DNA from: Cellulomonas timonensis
GTDB lineage: Bacteria > Actinomycetota > Actinomycetes > Actinomycetales > Cellulomonadaceae
Reading direction: 5' to 3'
Length of the DNA stretch: 64,000 nucleotides
NCBI RefSeq assembly: GCF_900046455.1
Contig: NZ_FCOT01000012.1
Span: forward strand, 978,017-1,042,016
Shown: positions 9,642-17,698 of the stretch, one piece after another
Layout: every line of letters starts with the position of its first letter
Position numbering within the stretch: the first letter of the stretch is position 1
The notes under the pieces: model-generated
The model's database searches: none
What the model saw: only the letters and a program-made list of their open reading frames with translations
Told to the model about the DNA's origin: nothing
Translations under genes and position numbers: made by a program

Positions 9642-11483
9642 ATGGGCGTCCGACACATCCGCGGAGCTGTCCGTGATCGCAACGGCGTCACGCTCGCGCT
9701 GTGCCTGGGCGAGCCGGGCGCGCCGGTGGTCTCCGTCGGCCAGGTGATCGACGACGTCGACGCGCGCCGCCACACCTACCTGGTCGACGCCGGCCCTCGG
9801 GCCGCCAGCGTCCGTGTTGTGCGGGACCCAGACGGGGCCTACCTGCGCACCGACCCAGACGCGGATCCAGCGAACAACCTCGACTCGCTGCCCCGCTGCG
9901 AGGACCTGCCACCGTTGGCCCCACAGCCGGTCCGCCGGGATGCGGCCACCGTGGGCGCCGAGGAACGGCGACGGCTGCGCGACGCGATTCTCGAGTTGAA
10001 CCACCGCCACTACCCGGTGCCCACCGGCCCGGCCGACCCGGTGTCCATCTGGTTCAAGCAGGACGAGGTCCACCAGGCCACCCATGTCCACGACGAGGCC
10101 ACGTTCCTCGCGTGGCACCGTGCGCTGGTCAACGAGTTCGAGGCGCAGCTGCAGCAGATCGACCCGACTCTCGCCCTGCACTACTGGGACTGGACCACGC
10201 ACCCGGAGCGAGCGCCGGACGGCCAGGGCGGTCTCGTCAACCTCTTCGACGAGGGCTTCATGGGCGCGAACGGCACGATCGGTTCGCCGTTCCTGGAGGG
10301 GGGCTTCTACCGTCCCGACCCACCCAACCGCTACGTCACCAAGGACGGTCACTTCCGGAGCGTGCCGTTTCCGGCGGACCTCCCACCGCCGAGGATCACG
10401 CGGGCACTGCCCGTGTCTGGGCACGGGCCCCGGGAGGTGACGATGGCCGAGCGCGACGAGCTGTGGCCCCCGGGGTCATCTGAAATCCTGCCCGGCGTCG
10501 ACGAGGCCATGCGCGTCCACACCGACGAGGACCTGCTCCGCCCCTTCCTGTTCGACCGCGTCGGGGCGCCGGCTCCCCGGCCCGGCGTGGCGTTCGAACG
10601 GTTCTGGCGCAGGCTGTACATCGACCACGGGCTGATCCACCGGTTCATCGGCGGGGCGATCGGCGGCGGTAGGACGAGCGACGCCGCGCACTCCTCATTC
10701 GAGGACCCGTTCGTCTTCCTGCTGCACTCGAACGTCGACCGGCTCTGGGCCAGCTGGCAGCTCAGCCCTGCCGGATTCGACGCCCGCGCCGAGCCGCCCT
10801 GGCGACTGGAGCCGGCGTGGGCCTACGGACAGCTCCTCGACGGGAAGGTGGAGGTCGCCACCGACACCGAGCCCTTCCCGGGCGAGACGCAGGAGCATTA
10901 CGACGCCCGCTACGACGCCGCCCTGGCCCGGCAGGGGGCCACGGCCGGACGCGAGATCCGCTCCACCATGTCTCCCTGGAACGGCCTGCCGCGCCCCGGC
11001 TCGTCGGAACGCGCCCCCCGCCCCTGGGGCCCCGGCGCCCAGGGTGAGCCCGGCACGCCACGGCCGCTGCGCCCTATCGACCGGGCTGTCCTCCGTCCAC
11101 CGCCCTACGACGAGTACACGTTCGAGCGCGACGGCCTGGCCGCCGCCTGGGCCACCCTCCTGACCGGCAAACGGCTCTCCACCCACGACGTCGTCCGCCT
11201 CACCGTCGAGGGCGACGCCACCGACGCCGACCACATCGAGGTCGTCCTCCAACTCGGCCCCGACGTCTCCTGGTGGAAGGGCATCCGCCTGCCGGACTGG
11301 ACGATGCTCGACACCGAGGGCGCCCTCTCCCGCGCCACCACCCAGCACCGCGTCGACGAGCTCGGCGACGGCCAGTTCATCTTCCACAAGGCCGTCCCCG
11401 GCCGGCGCATCGTCTTCCGCGTCGCCGACATGGAGTGGATCCGCCCCGGCAGCCGCCTCACGTTCCTCTGGGAGGACGACTGA
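9642..11483 (+). CDS. Tyrosinase-family type-3 copper protein
   Basis: 613 residues. Type-3 copper centre motifs are present. CuA is HQATHVHDEATFLAWHR (residues about 144-160). CuB is HGLIHRFIGG (about 328) with the downstream HSNVDRLWASW (about 361). The family oxidises phenols or acts as a catechol or aminophenol oxidase. No signal peptide or Tat motif is visible, so it is probably cytoplasmic or depends on a caddie partner, which I do not see nearby. The N-terminal 100 residues and the C-terminal 180 residues (KRLSTHDVVRLTVEGDATDA to LTFLWEDD) are extra beta-rich domains of unknown role. The C-terminal one could shield the copper site, as in plant polyphenol oxidases and haemocyanins. Confidence 0.8.
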   Translation: MGVRHIRGAVRDRNGVTLALCLGEPGAPVVSVGQVIDDVDARRHTYLVDAGPRAASVRVVRDPDGAYLRTDPDADPANNLDSLPRCEDLPPLAPQPVRRDAATVGAEERRRLRDAILELNHRHYPVPTGPADPVSIWFKQDEVHQATHVHDEATFLAWHRALVNEFEAQLQQIDPTLALHYWDWTTHPERAPDGQGGLVNLFDEGFMGANGTIGSPFLEGGFYRPDPPNRYVTKDGHFRSVPFPADLPPPRITRALPVSGHGPREVTMAERDELWPPGSSEILPGVDEAMRVHTDEDLLRPFLFDRVGAPAPRPGVAFERFWRRLYIDHGLIHRFIGGAIGGGRTSDAAHSSFEDPFVFLLHSNVDRLWASWQLSPAGFDARAEPPWRLEPAWAYGQLLDGKVEVATDTEPFPGETQEHYDARYDAALARQGATAGREIRSTMSPWNGLPRPGSSERAPRPWGPGAQGEPGTPRPLRPIDRAVLRPPPYDEYTFERDGLAAAWATLLTGKRLSTHDVVRLTVEGDATDADHIEVVLQLGPDVSWWKGIRLPDWTMLDTEGALSRATTQHRVDELGDGQFIFHKAVPGRRIVFRVADMEWIRPGSRLTFLWEDD

Positions 11484-11489
11484 CCGCGC

Positions 11490-11999
11490 TCAGCGTGCTC
11501 GCTCAGCAACTGCTGTGATGTCGGCGATAGGCAGCAGGAGCATCGGCTCCTCCGTGGGCGCCGGCCCGAACCCGAACCGCCGCCAGAACCTGTCGGCATC
11601 GTCGTCGACCGGGTGCACGAGGACGAACATGAACGCCACCTCGTCCAGGAGGCGCGCGCAGCGGATCAGCGCATCCTGGAGCAACGACCGCCCAAGACCG
11701 GCGCCCTGGTGCGCGCTGGCGACGGCGAAGCGGCCGATCATCAGGACGGGCACGGGATCAGGCGACCCATGCCGACGTACGCGCGGGAGCGTCTTCCGCA
11801 CGATCGATCCGGTCGACAGGGAGTAGTACGCCACGACGGTGTCTGAGTCGTCGCACACCACGAACACGCGCGAGGCACCGGACACCGAGTTGGAGCGCGC
11901 CCGTTTGACGAGCCAGTCGTCCAGCGACTCCACGCCGCACGTGAAGCCGTCCAGCCTGTGTTGGTCGGCGAGGGGCTCGGGAGCGAAGAAGCCGGTCAC
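11490..11999 (-). CDS. GNAT toxin of a TacAT/AtaRT-type toxin-antitoxin pair
   Basis: 169-residue acetyltransferase starting FFAPEPLADQHRLDGFTCGV, with the FxCGxxxLDxWL signature of tRNA-acetylating GNAT toxins. The acetyl-CoA loop follows: IGRFAVASAHQGAGLGRSLL. FWRRFGFGP, near the end, matches the family C-terminus. Known relatives (TacT, AtaT, KacT) acetylate aminoacyl-tRNA and stop translation. The gene starts inside the stop of the DUF1778 antitoxin (ATGA overlap, 11996-11999), the standard arrangement. Substrate by family inference. Confidence 0.88.
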   Translation of the reverse strand: MTGFFAPEPLADQHRLDGFTCGVESLDDWLVKRARSNSVSGASRVFVVCDDSDTVVAYYSLSTGSIVRKTLPRVRRHGSPDPVPVLMIGRFAVASAHQGAGLGRSLLQDALIRCARLLDEVAFMFVLVHPVDDDADRFWRRFGFGPAPTEEPMLLLPIADITAVAERAR

Positions 12000-12274
12000 C
12001 GGGTCTTGAACACCGATGGCTTGGCGAACAGCTCAGTCAGCCCACGGTTCGGGGTGACAGGCGCATCCAGCAGCCGTTCGAACTCCTCACGTCGCGCCGC
12101 CGGCACATGAAAGACCCGCTGATCTGCCAGCACCTCGTTGGCCCGCTCGACGGTTGTCTGGATGGCGAAGTCCGTCACGGAGCGACCGAGCACGTCGGCG
12201 GCAGCGGTGATGGTCGCCTTCTGGTCACTGGTCAGACGCAACGCGAGGCGTTCATCCTTGGTCGCAGCACTCAT
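11996..12274 (-). CDS. DUF1778 antitoxin
   Basis: Ribbon-helix-helix antitoxin of 92 residues from ATG 12274 (MSAATKDERLALRLTSDQ). The N-terminal RHH region RLALRLTSDQKATITAAADV would bind the operon operator as a dimer. The C-terminal tail ENEVL-like region, RVFHVPAARREEFERLLDAP, would wrap the GNAT toxin; ending in LFAKPSVFKTR is typical. A start 10 codons upstream (12304) is possible but would read through the repeat-containing operator. Co-transcribed with the toxin by a 4-base overlap. Confidence 0.88.
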   Translation of the reverse strand: MSAATKDERLALRLTSDQKATITAAADVLGRSVTDFAIQTTVERANEVLADQRVFHVPAARREEFERLLDAPVTPNRGLTELFAKPSVFKTR

Positions 12275-12755
12275 ACCCCGACCGTACGCCTGTTGTACGC
12301 CCACGTCGAGGAAGATCGGCGCTCAGATCAGAGTCCCCCTGGTCAGAGGGTCCGGCCGCGACCGACCGCTCGCGCAGGTCTCGCATGCCCTGAACCCAGC
12401 CACCCAGCGCAGGGAGGCGCGACAAGTCACGGCTGGTCAACCACGCGGCAATGACCCCGACGACCAGGCTGATCGCGCCGTACCCGAGCAGGTCGACCGC
12501 CCGCCGCCCAGGGGAGGACAGGCCGATGTACAGCACTGCGCCCCCGACTCCCGCTGCGGCCACACCTGCCCTGGCCGAGCCGCGGGAAGAACGGAATGCG
12601 AGCCAGACGGCAACCGCCTCCACCAGGCCCGCGAGCGCGAGGACCGGAGCCAGGAAGACGACCCCGAACGTCATATCCACGACGAGCCGCCCCAAGCCGC
12701 CGACAGCGCTCCAATTTGGCTCGGGCTGCAATATCAACGAACCCAACAGGAGCAC
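12252..12755 (-). CDS. Hypothetical membrane protein upstream of the toxin-antitoxin pair
   Basis: 167 residues with a GTG start. Four hydrophobic stretches are visible: residues about 27-48 (MTFGVVFLAPVLALAGLVEA), 62-80 (VAAAGVGGAVLYIGL) and 87-105 (LLGYGAISLVVGVIAAW), plus a weaker N-terminal one. The C-terminal 45 residues are polar and overlap the antitoxin start and its repeat-containing operator by 23 bases. Not recognised. Coding probability is moderate because composition is less GC-biased than the neighbours. Confidence 0.45.
   Translation of the reverse strand: MLLLGSLILQPEPNWSAVGGLGRLVVDMTFGVVFLAPVLALAGLVEAVAVWLAFRSSRGSARAGVAAAGVGGAVLYIGLSSPGRRAVDLLGYGAISLVVGVIAAWLTSRDLSRLPALGGWVQGMRDLRERSVAAGPSDQGDSDLSADLPRRGRTTGVRSGYECCDQG
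12284..12301. promoter_or_regulatory. Direct repeats in the toxin-antitoxin promoter
   Basis: GTACGCC occurs at 12284-12290 and again at 12295-12301, 11 bases apart (one helical turn), just before the DUF1778 antitoxin start on the minus strand. Ribbon-helix-helix antitoxins bind such repeated half-sites, so this is a likely autoregulation operator. Confidence 0.5.
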
Positions 12756-12965
12756 TGATCACGCCGCGAGTGTGCCAGGCCGCTCGCTCCTCCGAACGAC
12801 GAACGCCACCCCTCAGGAGCGACACACGTCGGCAACCCGACTCTTGTTGATCCCTATACCGTCACGAGCTATCACGGAGGCCTGCTTTGGCTGACGCCCT
12901 AACCACAAACAACCCAACTGAGATGCGACCTGTTGTGTTTTTGGTGGATGGCCTACCCTTGAGGC

Positions 12966-13475
12966 ATGCGCACACTGGTCTATGAGGAAGCCGTACGGGG
13001 CGACAGCGACGAGCTGCTCACCACCGGTGAGGCAGCGACGCTGCTCGGTGTCTCGCGCCAGCAGGTCGTCAACATGGCAGAGCGGGGCGACCTGCCCTAT
13101 GAGACGTCTGGCACGCATCGACGCATCCGCCGATCCGACGTGGAACGCGCGCGCTTCTCCACCCGCCGCATGTCGGCCGACCAGCGCCGTTCGCTGCGAC
13201 TCGGGTACGCCATCGCCGGGAAGATCGTCCAGGAGCCCGAGACGGCGTTGTCCCTCGGCCGCGCGAACCTCGACCGGCTTCGGGCCCAGCACGTCCGTGG
13301 ACAGAGCGCCCAGTGGCTGGCCCAGTGGCAACGACTCATCGATGGCCCACTCGACGAACTGCTGCTCGCACTGACCTCGCCCAGCCCACGCGGACGCGAG
13401 CTACGCCAGAACTCGCCGTTCGCAGGGGTCCTGGACGAGTCCGAACGAGCCGCCGTTCTCGCGGCGTCCCGATGA
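12966..13475 (+). CDS. Excisionase-type helix-turn-helix protein, likely antitoxin of the following nucleotidyltransferase
   Basis: 169 residues. The MerR/excisionase-like HTH is residues about 17-60: LLTTGEAATLLGVSRQQVVN, MAERGDLPYETSGTHRRIRR. The rest (residues 65-165) is helical, with PFAGVLDESERAAVL at the end. It overlaps the next gene by ATGA at 13472-13475. HTH plus DUF6036 nucleotidyltransferase pairs recur in actinobacteria and look like toxin-antitoxin modules, though I know of no proof for this subfamily. A TACCCT hexamer 6 bases before the ATG suggests a leaderless promoter. Confidence 0.75.
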   Translation: MRTLVYEEAVRGDSDELLTTGEAATLLGVSRQQVVNMAERGDLPYETSGTHRRIRRSDVERARFSTRRMSADQRRSLRLGYAIAGKIVQEPETALSLGRANLDRLRAQHVRGQSAQWLAQWQRLIDGPLDELLLALTSPSPRGRELRQNSPFAGVLDESERAAVLAASR

Positions 13476-14011
13476 AGCGCTCCGATCTGTCGCACCTCTT
13501 GCGTGCGGCATCCACCATCGCGAACGACAGGGAAGTCGTGATCGTCGGCTCCCAATCGATCCTTGGCTCCTACGACGAGGATGACTTGCCCGACGAGGCG
13601 GTCGGCTCCATCGAGGCCGACGTCTCCTTCTTCGGGCCGGACGCAGAGGAGAAGGCCCTCGCCGTCGACGGCGCGATCGGCGAGGACTCCGCCTTCCATC
13701 AGATGTACGGCTACTACGCGCAGGGTGTCGAGATCGACGGCCTCGTCGTGCTGCCGGACGGATGGCGCGAACGAATCGTGGTGTGGCAGTCCTACTCGTC
13801 GGAGCCCGCACGGGCTCATTGCCTCGAACCTCACGATCTGGCCGTCTCGAAGCTCGCGGCGTTCCGGGCAAAGGACTTGGATTTCGTCCACGCCCTGATG
13901 ACCCACGGGCTGCTCTCGGCCGAGACGCTGGTCCAGCGACTCGAGATGACGACGCTGCCACCAGCACACCGACGACGACTCGTCGCCTGGGTCAGATCGT
14001 CACCCGCCTGA
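13472..14011 (+). CDS. DUF6036-type nucleotidyltransferase, putative toxin
   Basis: 179 residues. Nucleotidyltransferase-fold marks are VVIVGSQSILGSYDEDDLPD (residues about 22-41, G-S motif) and, after it, SIEADVSFFGP with the acidic metal-binding strand. Then come PHDLAVSKLAAFRAKDLDFV and an HALMTHGLLSAETL helix, the same layout as AbiEii and MenT toxins (the K-x5-R-x-KD-x-D stretch is shared). Relatives in MenT add nucleotides to tRNA. The start ATG at 13472 overlaps the stop of the HTH gene, so the two are translationally coupled. A toxin role is inferred from fold and arrangement. Confidence 0.72.
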   Translation: MKRSDLSHLLRAASTIANDREVVIVGSQSILGSYDEDDLPDEAVGSIEADVSFFGPDAEEKALAVDGAIGEDSAFHQMYGYYAQGVEIDGLVVLPDGWRERIVVWQSYSSEPARAHCLEPHDLAVSKLAAFRAKDLDFVHALMTHGLLSAETLVQRLEMTTLPPAHRRRLVAWVRSSPA

Positions 14012-14060
14012 CGGCTCCACGCCTCGTCACGACTCATCGCCAACGTCTCCGCGAGCCACA

Positions 14061-14411
14061 CTACGGATCTCGGCAAGTCCGGGCTGGGCTGTACAGCGCC
14101 ACCGCTTCGCGTCTGGCGCGCTCGACGATGGGCCCTTCGATGCGCCCCGAGATGATGTGCACTCGCACGCCGGTGATCTGCTGAAGATGATCGGTCAGGT
14201 CGAGAAGATCAACCAGGTCGAAGCCCCGAGGAAACGTGACGATGAGGTCAAGGTCAGAGTCGACCGTGTCACTCCCCCGCGCAACGGACCCGAAGACCTG
14301 GGCATCGGCCCCACCGTGATGGGCGATCGCCGCCAGTACCTCGGCGCGATGCGCCGCCAGGGCTTCTGACGGACGCACGCGGGACACCCCGGAGCGGTTC
14401 ACCCGCGGCAC
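14061..14411 (-). CDS. MNT-domain nucleotidyltransferase without adjacent HEPN partner
   Basis: 116 residues of the minimal nucleotidyltransferase fold: FGSVARGSDTVDSDLDLIV holds the GSxxRG loop and the two catalytic aspartates DLD. In MntA-HepT systems such a protein is the antitoxin that AMPylates a HEPN RNase. Here no HEPN gene is adjacent on either side, so it is an orphan or a remnant. Convergent with the DUF6036 gene, 50 bases away. The start could also be the GTG at 14387. Confidence 0.72.
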   Translation of the reverse strand: MPRVNRSGVSRVRPSEALAAHRAEVLAAIAHHGGADAQVFGSVARGSDTVDSDLDLIVTFPRGFDLVDLLDLTDHLQQITGVRVHIISGRIEGPIVERARREAVALYSPARTCRDP

Positions 14412-14502
14412 GCTAGCGCCTTGATGGCGCGCGTCGCCTCACGTTCGTGAGGACGCTCAAGCGCGGGGACATGCATGTCAGTGCCGCCCCCGACAATGGA
14501 CC

Positions 14503-16200
14503 GTGCCCCTGACCGTCGTGCTCGACCATCCGCGCCTACGGGACGTGGTCGTGCTGCAGGACGTCACCGACGACGGCCAGCCACTCGCCCGCGCAGATGT
14601 GCCGCGGGCCGCCCTCCCCGCCGCGGTCGCCGCCCGTGAGGCCGAGCGTCCCCGCTGGGTGTGGGACGACACCGCCCGCTGGTATCCGCCGCTGCTGGCC
14701 GCCGGGGCCCGGGTCGAGCGCTGCCATGACCTGCGGTTATGCCACACGATCCTGCGCCGCAGTGTGTTGACGCGGGACTCCGAGCTCGCGCAGTCAGCGC
14801 CGGGCCGATGGGATGCGCCGTCGCCCGGCGAGCCGAAGGCGGTCGAGGTGAGCCTGTTCGACGACCCGAGGCTCGCCTCCACGCCCGCCGCCCACGCCGC
14901 CACCGATGAGGACGCTCCGGACGACTCCGACCCGCTCGCCGAGCTCCAACGCCAGTTCGCGGCGGTCGCTGGCGCGGACGATCCGGGCCGCCTCCGCCTG
15001 CTGCTGGCCGCCGAGTCGACGGGCGCCCTGATCGCCGCCGAGATGCGCCACGACGGCCTGCCGTGGGATGTCGCCGTCCACCACGAGCTGCTGACCCGCG
15101 AACTCGGATCGCGTCCCGCCGGCGGCGGCCGTCCGAGCCGCCTGGAGGCCCTGGCCGCCGAGGTGCGCACTGCTTTGAGCCAGCCCGCGCTGAACCTCGA
15201 CTCGCAGCAGGACCTGCTGCGCGGGATGCGGGCGGCGGGGCTCGACGTGGAGTCAACCCGCAAGTGGGACATCCAAGGGCTCGATCATCCGGTGGCCGCA
15301 CCGCTGCTGGAGTACAAGAAGCTCGCAAGGCTGCTCAGCGCCAACGGCTGGGCGTGGATGGAGCAGTGGGTGCGTGACGGCCGGTTCCGGCCCGACTACG
15401 TGCCGGCTGGCGTCGTGACGGGCCGGTGGGCGTCGAGCGGCGGCGGGGCGCTGCAACTCCCGACGAGCATCCGTGGAGCGGTGCGGGCCGATCCGGGCTG
15501 GCGGCTGGTCGTCGCCGACGCCGCGCAACTCGAGCCGCGGGTGCTCGCCGCGATGTCGGGTGATGACGCGATGGCGGCAGCCGGGCGGCACGCGGACCTG
15601 TATCAGGGCGTGGTCGACGCTGGCATCGTCGAGACCCGCGAGCAGGCCAAGTACGCGATGCTCGGCGCCATCTACGGCGCCACCACGGGCGCCAGCGCGA
15701 TGCTCATGCCGGGTCTGACGCGCGCGTACCCCCGCGCCGTCGGACTGGTCGAGGCAGCCGCCCGCGCGGGTGAGCGCGGCGAGCCGGTCTCCACCTGGCT
15801 GGGCCGCACCTCGCCGGTGCCCGACGCGGCCCGCATGGCCGAGCTGCGCGCCGCGTCCTCCGAGGGCGCGGGGCCCGCCGACGTCCGCGCCGCCCGGCAG
15901 CAGGCCCGGACCTGGGGGCGGTTCACCCGCAACTTCGTGGTGCAGGGCACCGCCGCCGAGTGGGCGCTGTGCTGGATGGCGGCCTTGCGGCGCAGGCTCC
16001 GCGCGATCGACGGCCGCCCGCATCTGGTGTTCTTCCTGCACGACGAGGTGATGGTCCACTCCCCCGAGCCGGTGGCCGACGAGGTCGCCACCGCCATCCA
16101 CGACGCCGCCGTCGAGGCCGGCCGCCTCCTCTTCGGCGATTCCCCGGTCGACTTCGCCCTCCAAGTCGCCGTCGTCGACAGCTACGACCAGGCGAAGTGA
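14503..16200 (+). CDS. Short actinobacterial Pol I-like DNA polymerase (bifunctional 3'-5' exonuclease/polymerase type)
   Basis: 565-residue family A polymerase without a 5' nuclease domain. The N-terminal region (residues 1-160) is a degenerate exonuclease-like domain. Polymerase motifs are intact: motif A VVADAAQLEPRVLA (about 336), matching DYSQIELR with AAQLEPR; motif B KYAMLGAIYGAT (about 382); and motif C FFLHDEVMVHSP (about 512). Actinobacteria carry this protein beside a full PolA; its job is unclear, perhaps repair. The GTG at 14503 follows a GACAAT hexamer by 5 bases, so a leaderless mRNA is likely. Whether the exonuclease is active cannot be told from the motifs I can see. Confidence 0.88.
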   Translation: MPLTVVLDHPRLRDVVVLQDVTDDGQPLARADVPRAALPAAVAAREAERPRWVWDDTARWYPPLLAAGARVERCHDLRLCHTILRRSVLTRDSELAQSAPGRWDAPSPGEPKAVEVSLFDDPRLASTPAAHAATDEDAPDDSDPLAELQRQFAAVAGADDPGRLRLLLAAESTGALIAAEMRHDGLPWDVAVHHELLTRELGSRPAGGGRPSRLEALAAEVRTALSQPALNLDSQQDLLRGMRAAGLDVESTRKWDIQGLDHPVAAPLLEYKKLARLLSANGWAWMEQWVRDGRFRPDYVPAGVVTGRWASSGGGALQLPTSIRGAVRADPGWRLVVADAAQLEPRVLAAMSGDDAMAAAGRHADLYQGVVDAGIVETREQAKYAMLGAIYGATTGASAMLMPGLTRAYPRAVGLVEAAARAGERGEPVSTWLGRTSPVPDAARMAELRAASSEGAGPADVRAARQQARTWGRFTRNFVVQGTAAEWALCWMAALRRRLRAIDGRPHLVFFLHDEVMVHSPEPVADEVATAIHDAAVEAGRLLFGDSPVDFALQVAVVDSYDQAK

Positions 16201-16260
16201 TGACAGCCCCTCACCGCGCGGTCGAGCCGATCGCCGCCGCGCCCCGACAAGCAGCCCCGG

Positions 16261-17073
16261 CTACTCGACCTCGATCTCCGCAGTGGTGAACTCCCGCAGT
16301 TGGAGGTCCGCGGCTTCCGGCGCTGTGAAGCCCTGGTCAGCCAGGTACGCGAGCCGGACCTCCCAGTCGAAGCCGTCGTCACCGTTGCGGTCGGAGTAGT
16401 AGATCTCCATGAAGTCCTCGGTGGGCCACCGGGTGAGCACGCCGATCTCCCGCAGGTGGTGGTCCGAACCGGGAGTGAAGTACGGCCGGAAGTTGAGGTG
16501 GAACCCCTGGATGAAAGGCACGCCCGGCGGGATGGCCCTCCGCACCCCGCCCCGCGCGCGGGTGCCTGTCGCCCGGTGGTCGCCCAGGATGAGGTCCTGC
16601 GGCACCCAGGCGTACTGCGCGCGCCACAGGAACGTCTCCTTGTCGTCCTGGTCGTTGAACGCCACCGACAGGCGCCCGTCGGACTCCAGCAGCTTGATCT
16701 GGTCGACGTGCTGGTCGGAGCCGCGGAAGTAGAAGACGAAGCCGCTGAGCACGAAGACGTAGTCACCGGACGGCTTGTCCAGCTCGCGGGTCTCCTTGGC
16801 CTTGGCCACGCTCTCGATCTGCCCCAGGATGATCCGCCTGTTGATGAGGTCCTGGTGTTGGACCCGGTAGAAGTACTCGTCGTTGCGACTCTCGTCGAAG
16901 TACTCGATGGTCAGCGTGTTGGTGTCCGGCACCTCGACCTCCACGCCCACGGCGTCGATGTGCCTGTCCTCATGGGAGAAGCGCAGGTAGAAGGTCTGCA
17001 TCAGCGGCACGCCCCGGACGGGGTAGGTGCGGCGGGTGATGTTGCGTCCGAATCCCTCGACAACTGGAGTCAT
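16261..17073 (-). CDS. Unrecognised protein built of three beta-rich repeats
   Basis: 270 residues, no signal peptide or membrane segment. Three copies of a module of about 55 residues can be aligned by eye: residues 20-77, 104-157 and 180-246. Each runs GF-x-hydrophobic-x-F, a D/H-H-h-D/R-x-I/V core (HEDRHIDAVGV, SDQHVDQIKL, SDHHLREIGV), a beta strand, and an acidic loop before an aromatic strand (ESRNDEYFYRV, DQDDKETFLWRA, NGDDGFDWEV). Copies 2 and 3 end in QYAWV and RLAYL. The linker between copies 2 and 3 is Arg/Gly-rich. It could be a propeller-like or calcium-binding beta protein. I recognise no family, and neighbours give no clue. Confidence 0.75.
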   Translation of the reverse strand: MTPVVEGFGRNITRRTYPVRGVPLMQTFYLRFSHEDRHIDAVGVEVEVPDTNTLTIEYFDESRNDEYFYRVQHQDLINRRIILGQIESVAKAKETRELDKPSGDYVFVLSGFVFYFRGSDQHVDQIKLLESDGRLSVAFNDQDDKETFLWRAQYAWVPQDLILGDHRATGTRARGGVRRAIPPGVPFIQGFHLNFRPYFTPGSDHHLREIGVLTRWPTEDFMEIYYSDRNGDDGFDWEVRLAYLADQGFTAPEAADLQLREFTTAEIEVE

Positions 17074-17263
17074 GGCCTCGCCCCCTTCCTTCGACGCTAA
17101 CTCCGCGCCCAGACGCTCGCGAACGGCCGCCGACGTCGGACGGGTGAACCCGCGCGGGCATCAGACACGCCCGAACGGGCGATGCACGGCCACCCCGGGC
17201 CGAATCGTCCGGTGCGTCCCATCTGCACGGTTACCGTGAGCCCATGAGCAGGAACCGACGGCG

Positions 17264-17683
17264 ATGACGCACGAGAGCCTGGGCCTGGTCGAGGGGTCGG
17301 ACGTCGACCCCGAGCTCGGGTTCCTGGTGCATCTGGCCGACACCACGGGCGTCACGGTGGGCCTCGTCCTCACAGTTCCCGCGGGGCTCATCGGCGGCAG
17401 GCTGGTGGGCGTGGCCAGGCACTTCGAGGGGCTGGCCACGCAGATGAGCCGCTTCTCGGGCCAGGAGATGCTCGGCGAGGCGGTGCTCGGCATGTTCCGG
17501 CTGCGCGCTGCGATCCAGGCCGATGAGCACGCCAAGCGGGGCCTGCCCGATCACGGCGCCATCCCGTCGGGGTTCGTCCATCTGGAGAACGCGAGCCTGG
17601 TGGGCCCGGGCGGTCAGGAGACGTGGCTCGGCCCGTGGCGCGGCCGGCTGTCCGAGGTCACGGGCTGGACGTTCACGTCCTGA
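17264..17683 (+). CDS. Hypothetical protein
   Basis: 139 residues from ATG 17264. An acidic N-terminus (ESLGLVEGSDVDPELGFLVH) is followed by a Val/Gly/Ala-rich central part (GVTVGLVLTVPAGLIGGRLV), which is amphipathic rather than a clear membrane helix. A helical stretch holds FSGQEMLGEAVLGMFRLRAA, and the C-terminus is Gly/Trp-containing. Not recognised. Convergent with the DUF6174 lipoprotein gene, 15 bases away. Confidence 0.6.
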   Translation: MTHESLGLVEGSDVDPELGFLVHLADTTGVTVGLVLTVPAGLIGGRLVGVARHFEGLATQMSRFSGQEMLGEAVLGMFRLRAAIQADEHAKRGLPDHGAIPSGFVHLENASLVGPGGQETWLGPWRGRLSEVTGWTFTS

Positions 17684-17698
17684 GCGGCCGCCCGGGGT

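Noticed and set aside
7896-10424. 842-codon minus-strand open frame
   Set aside because: Runs antisense through three better genes; composition typical of a GC-rich shadow.
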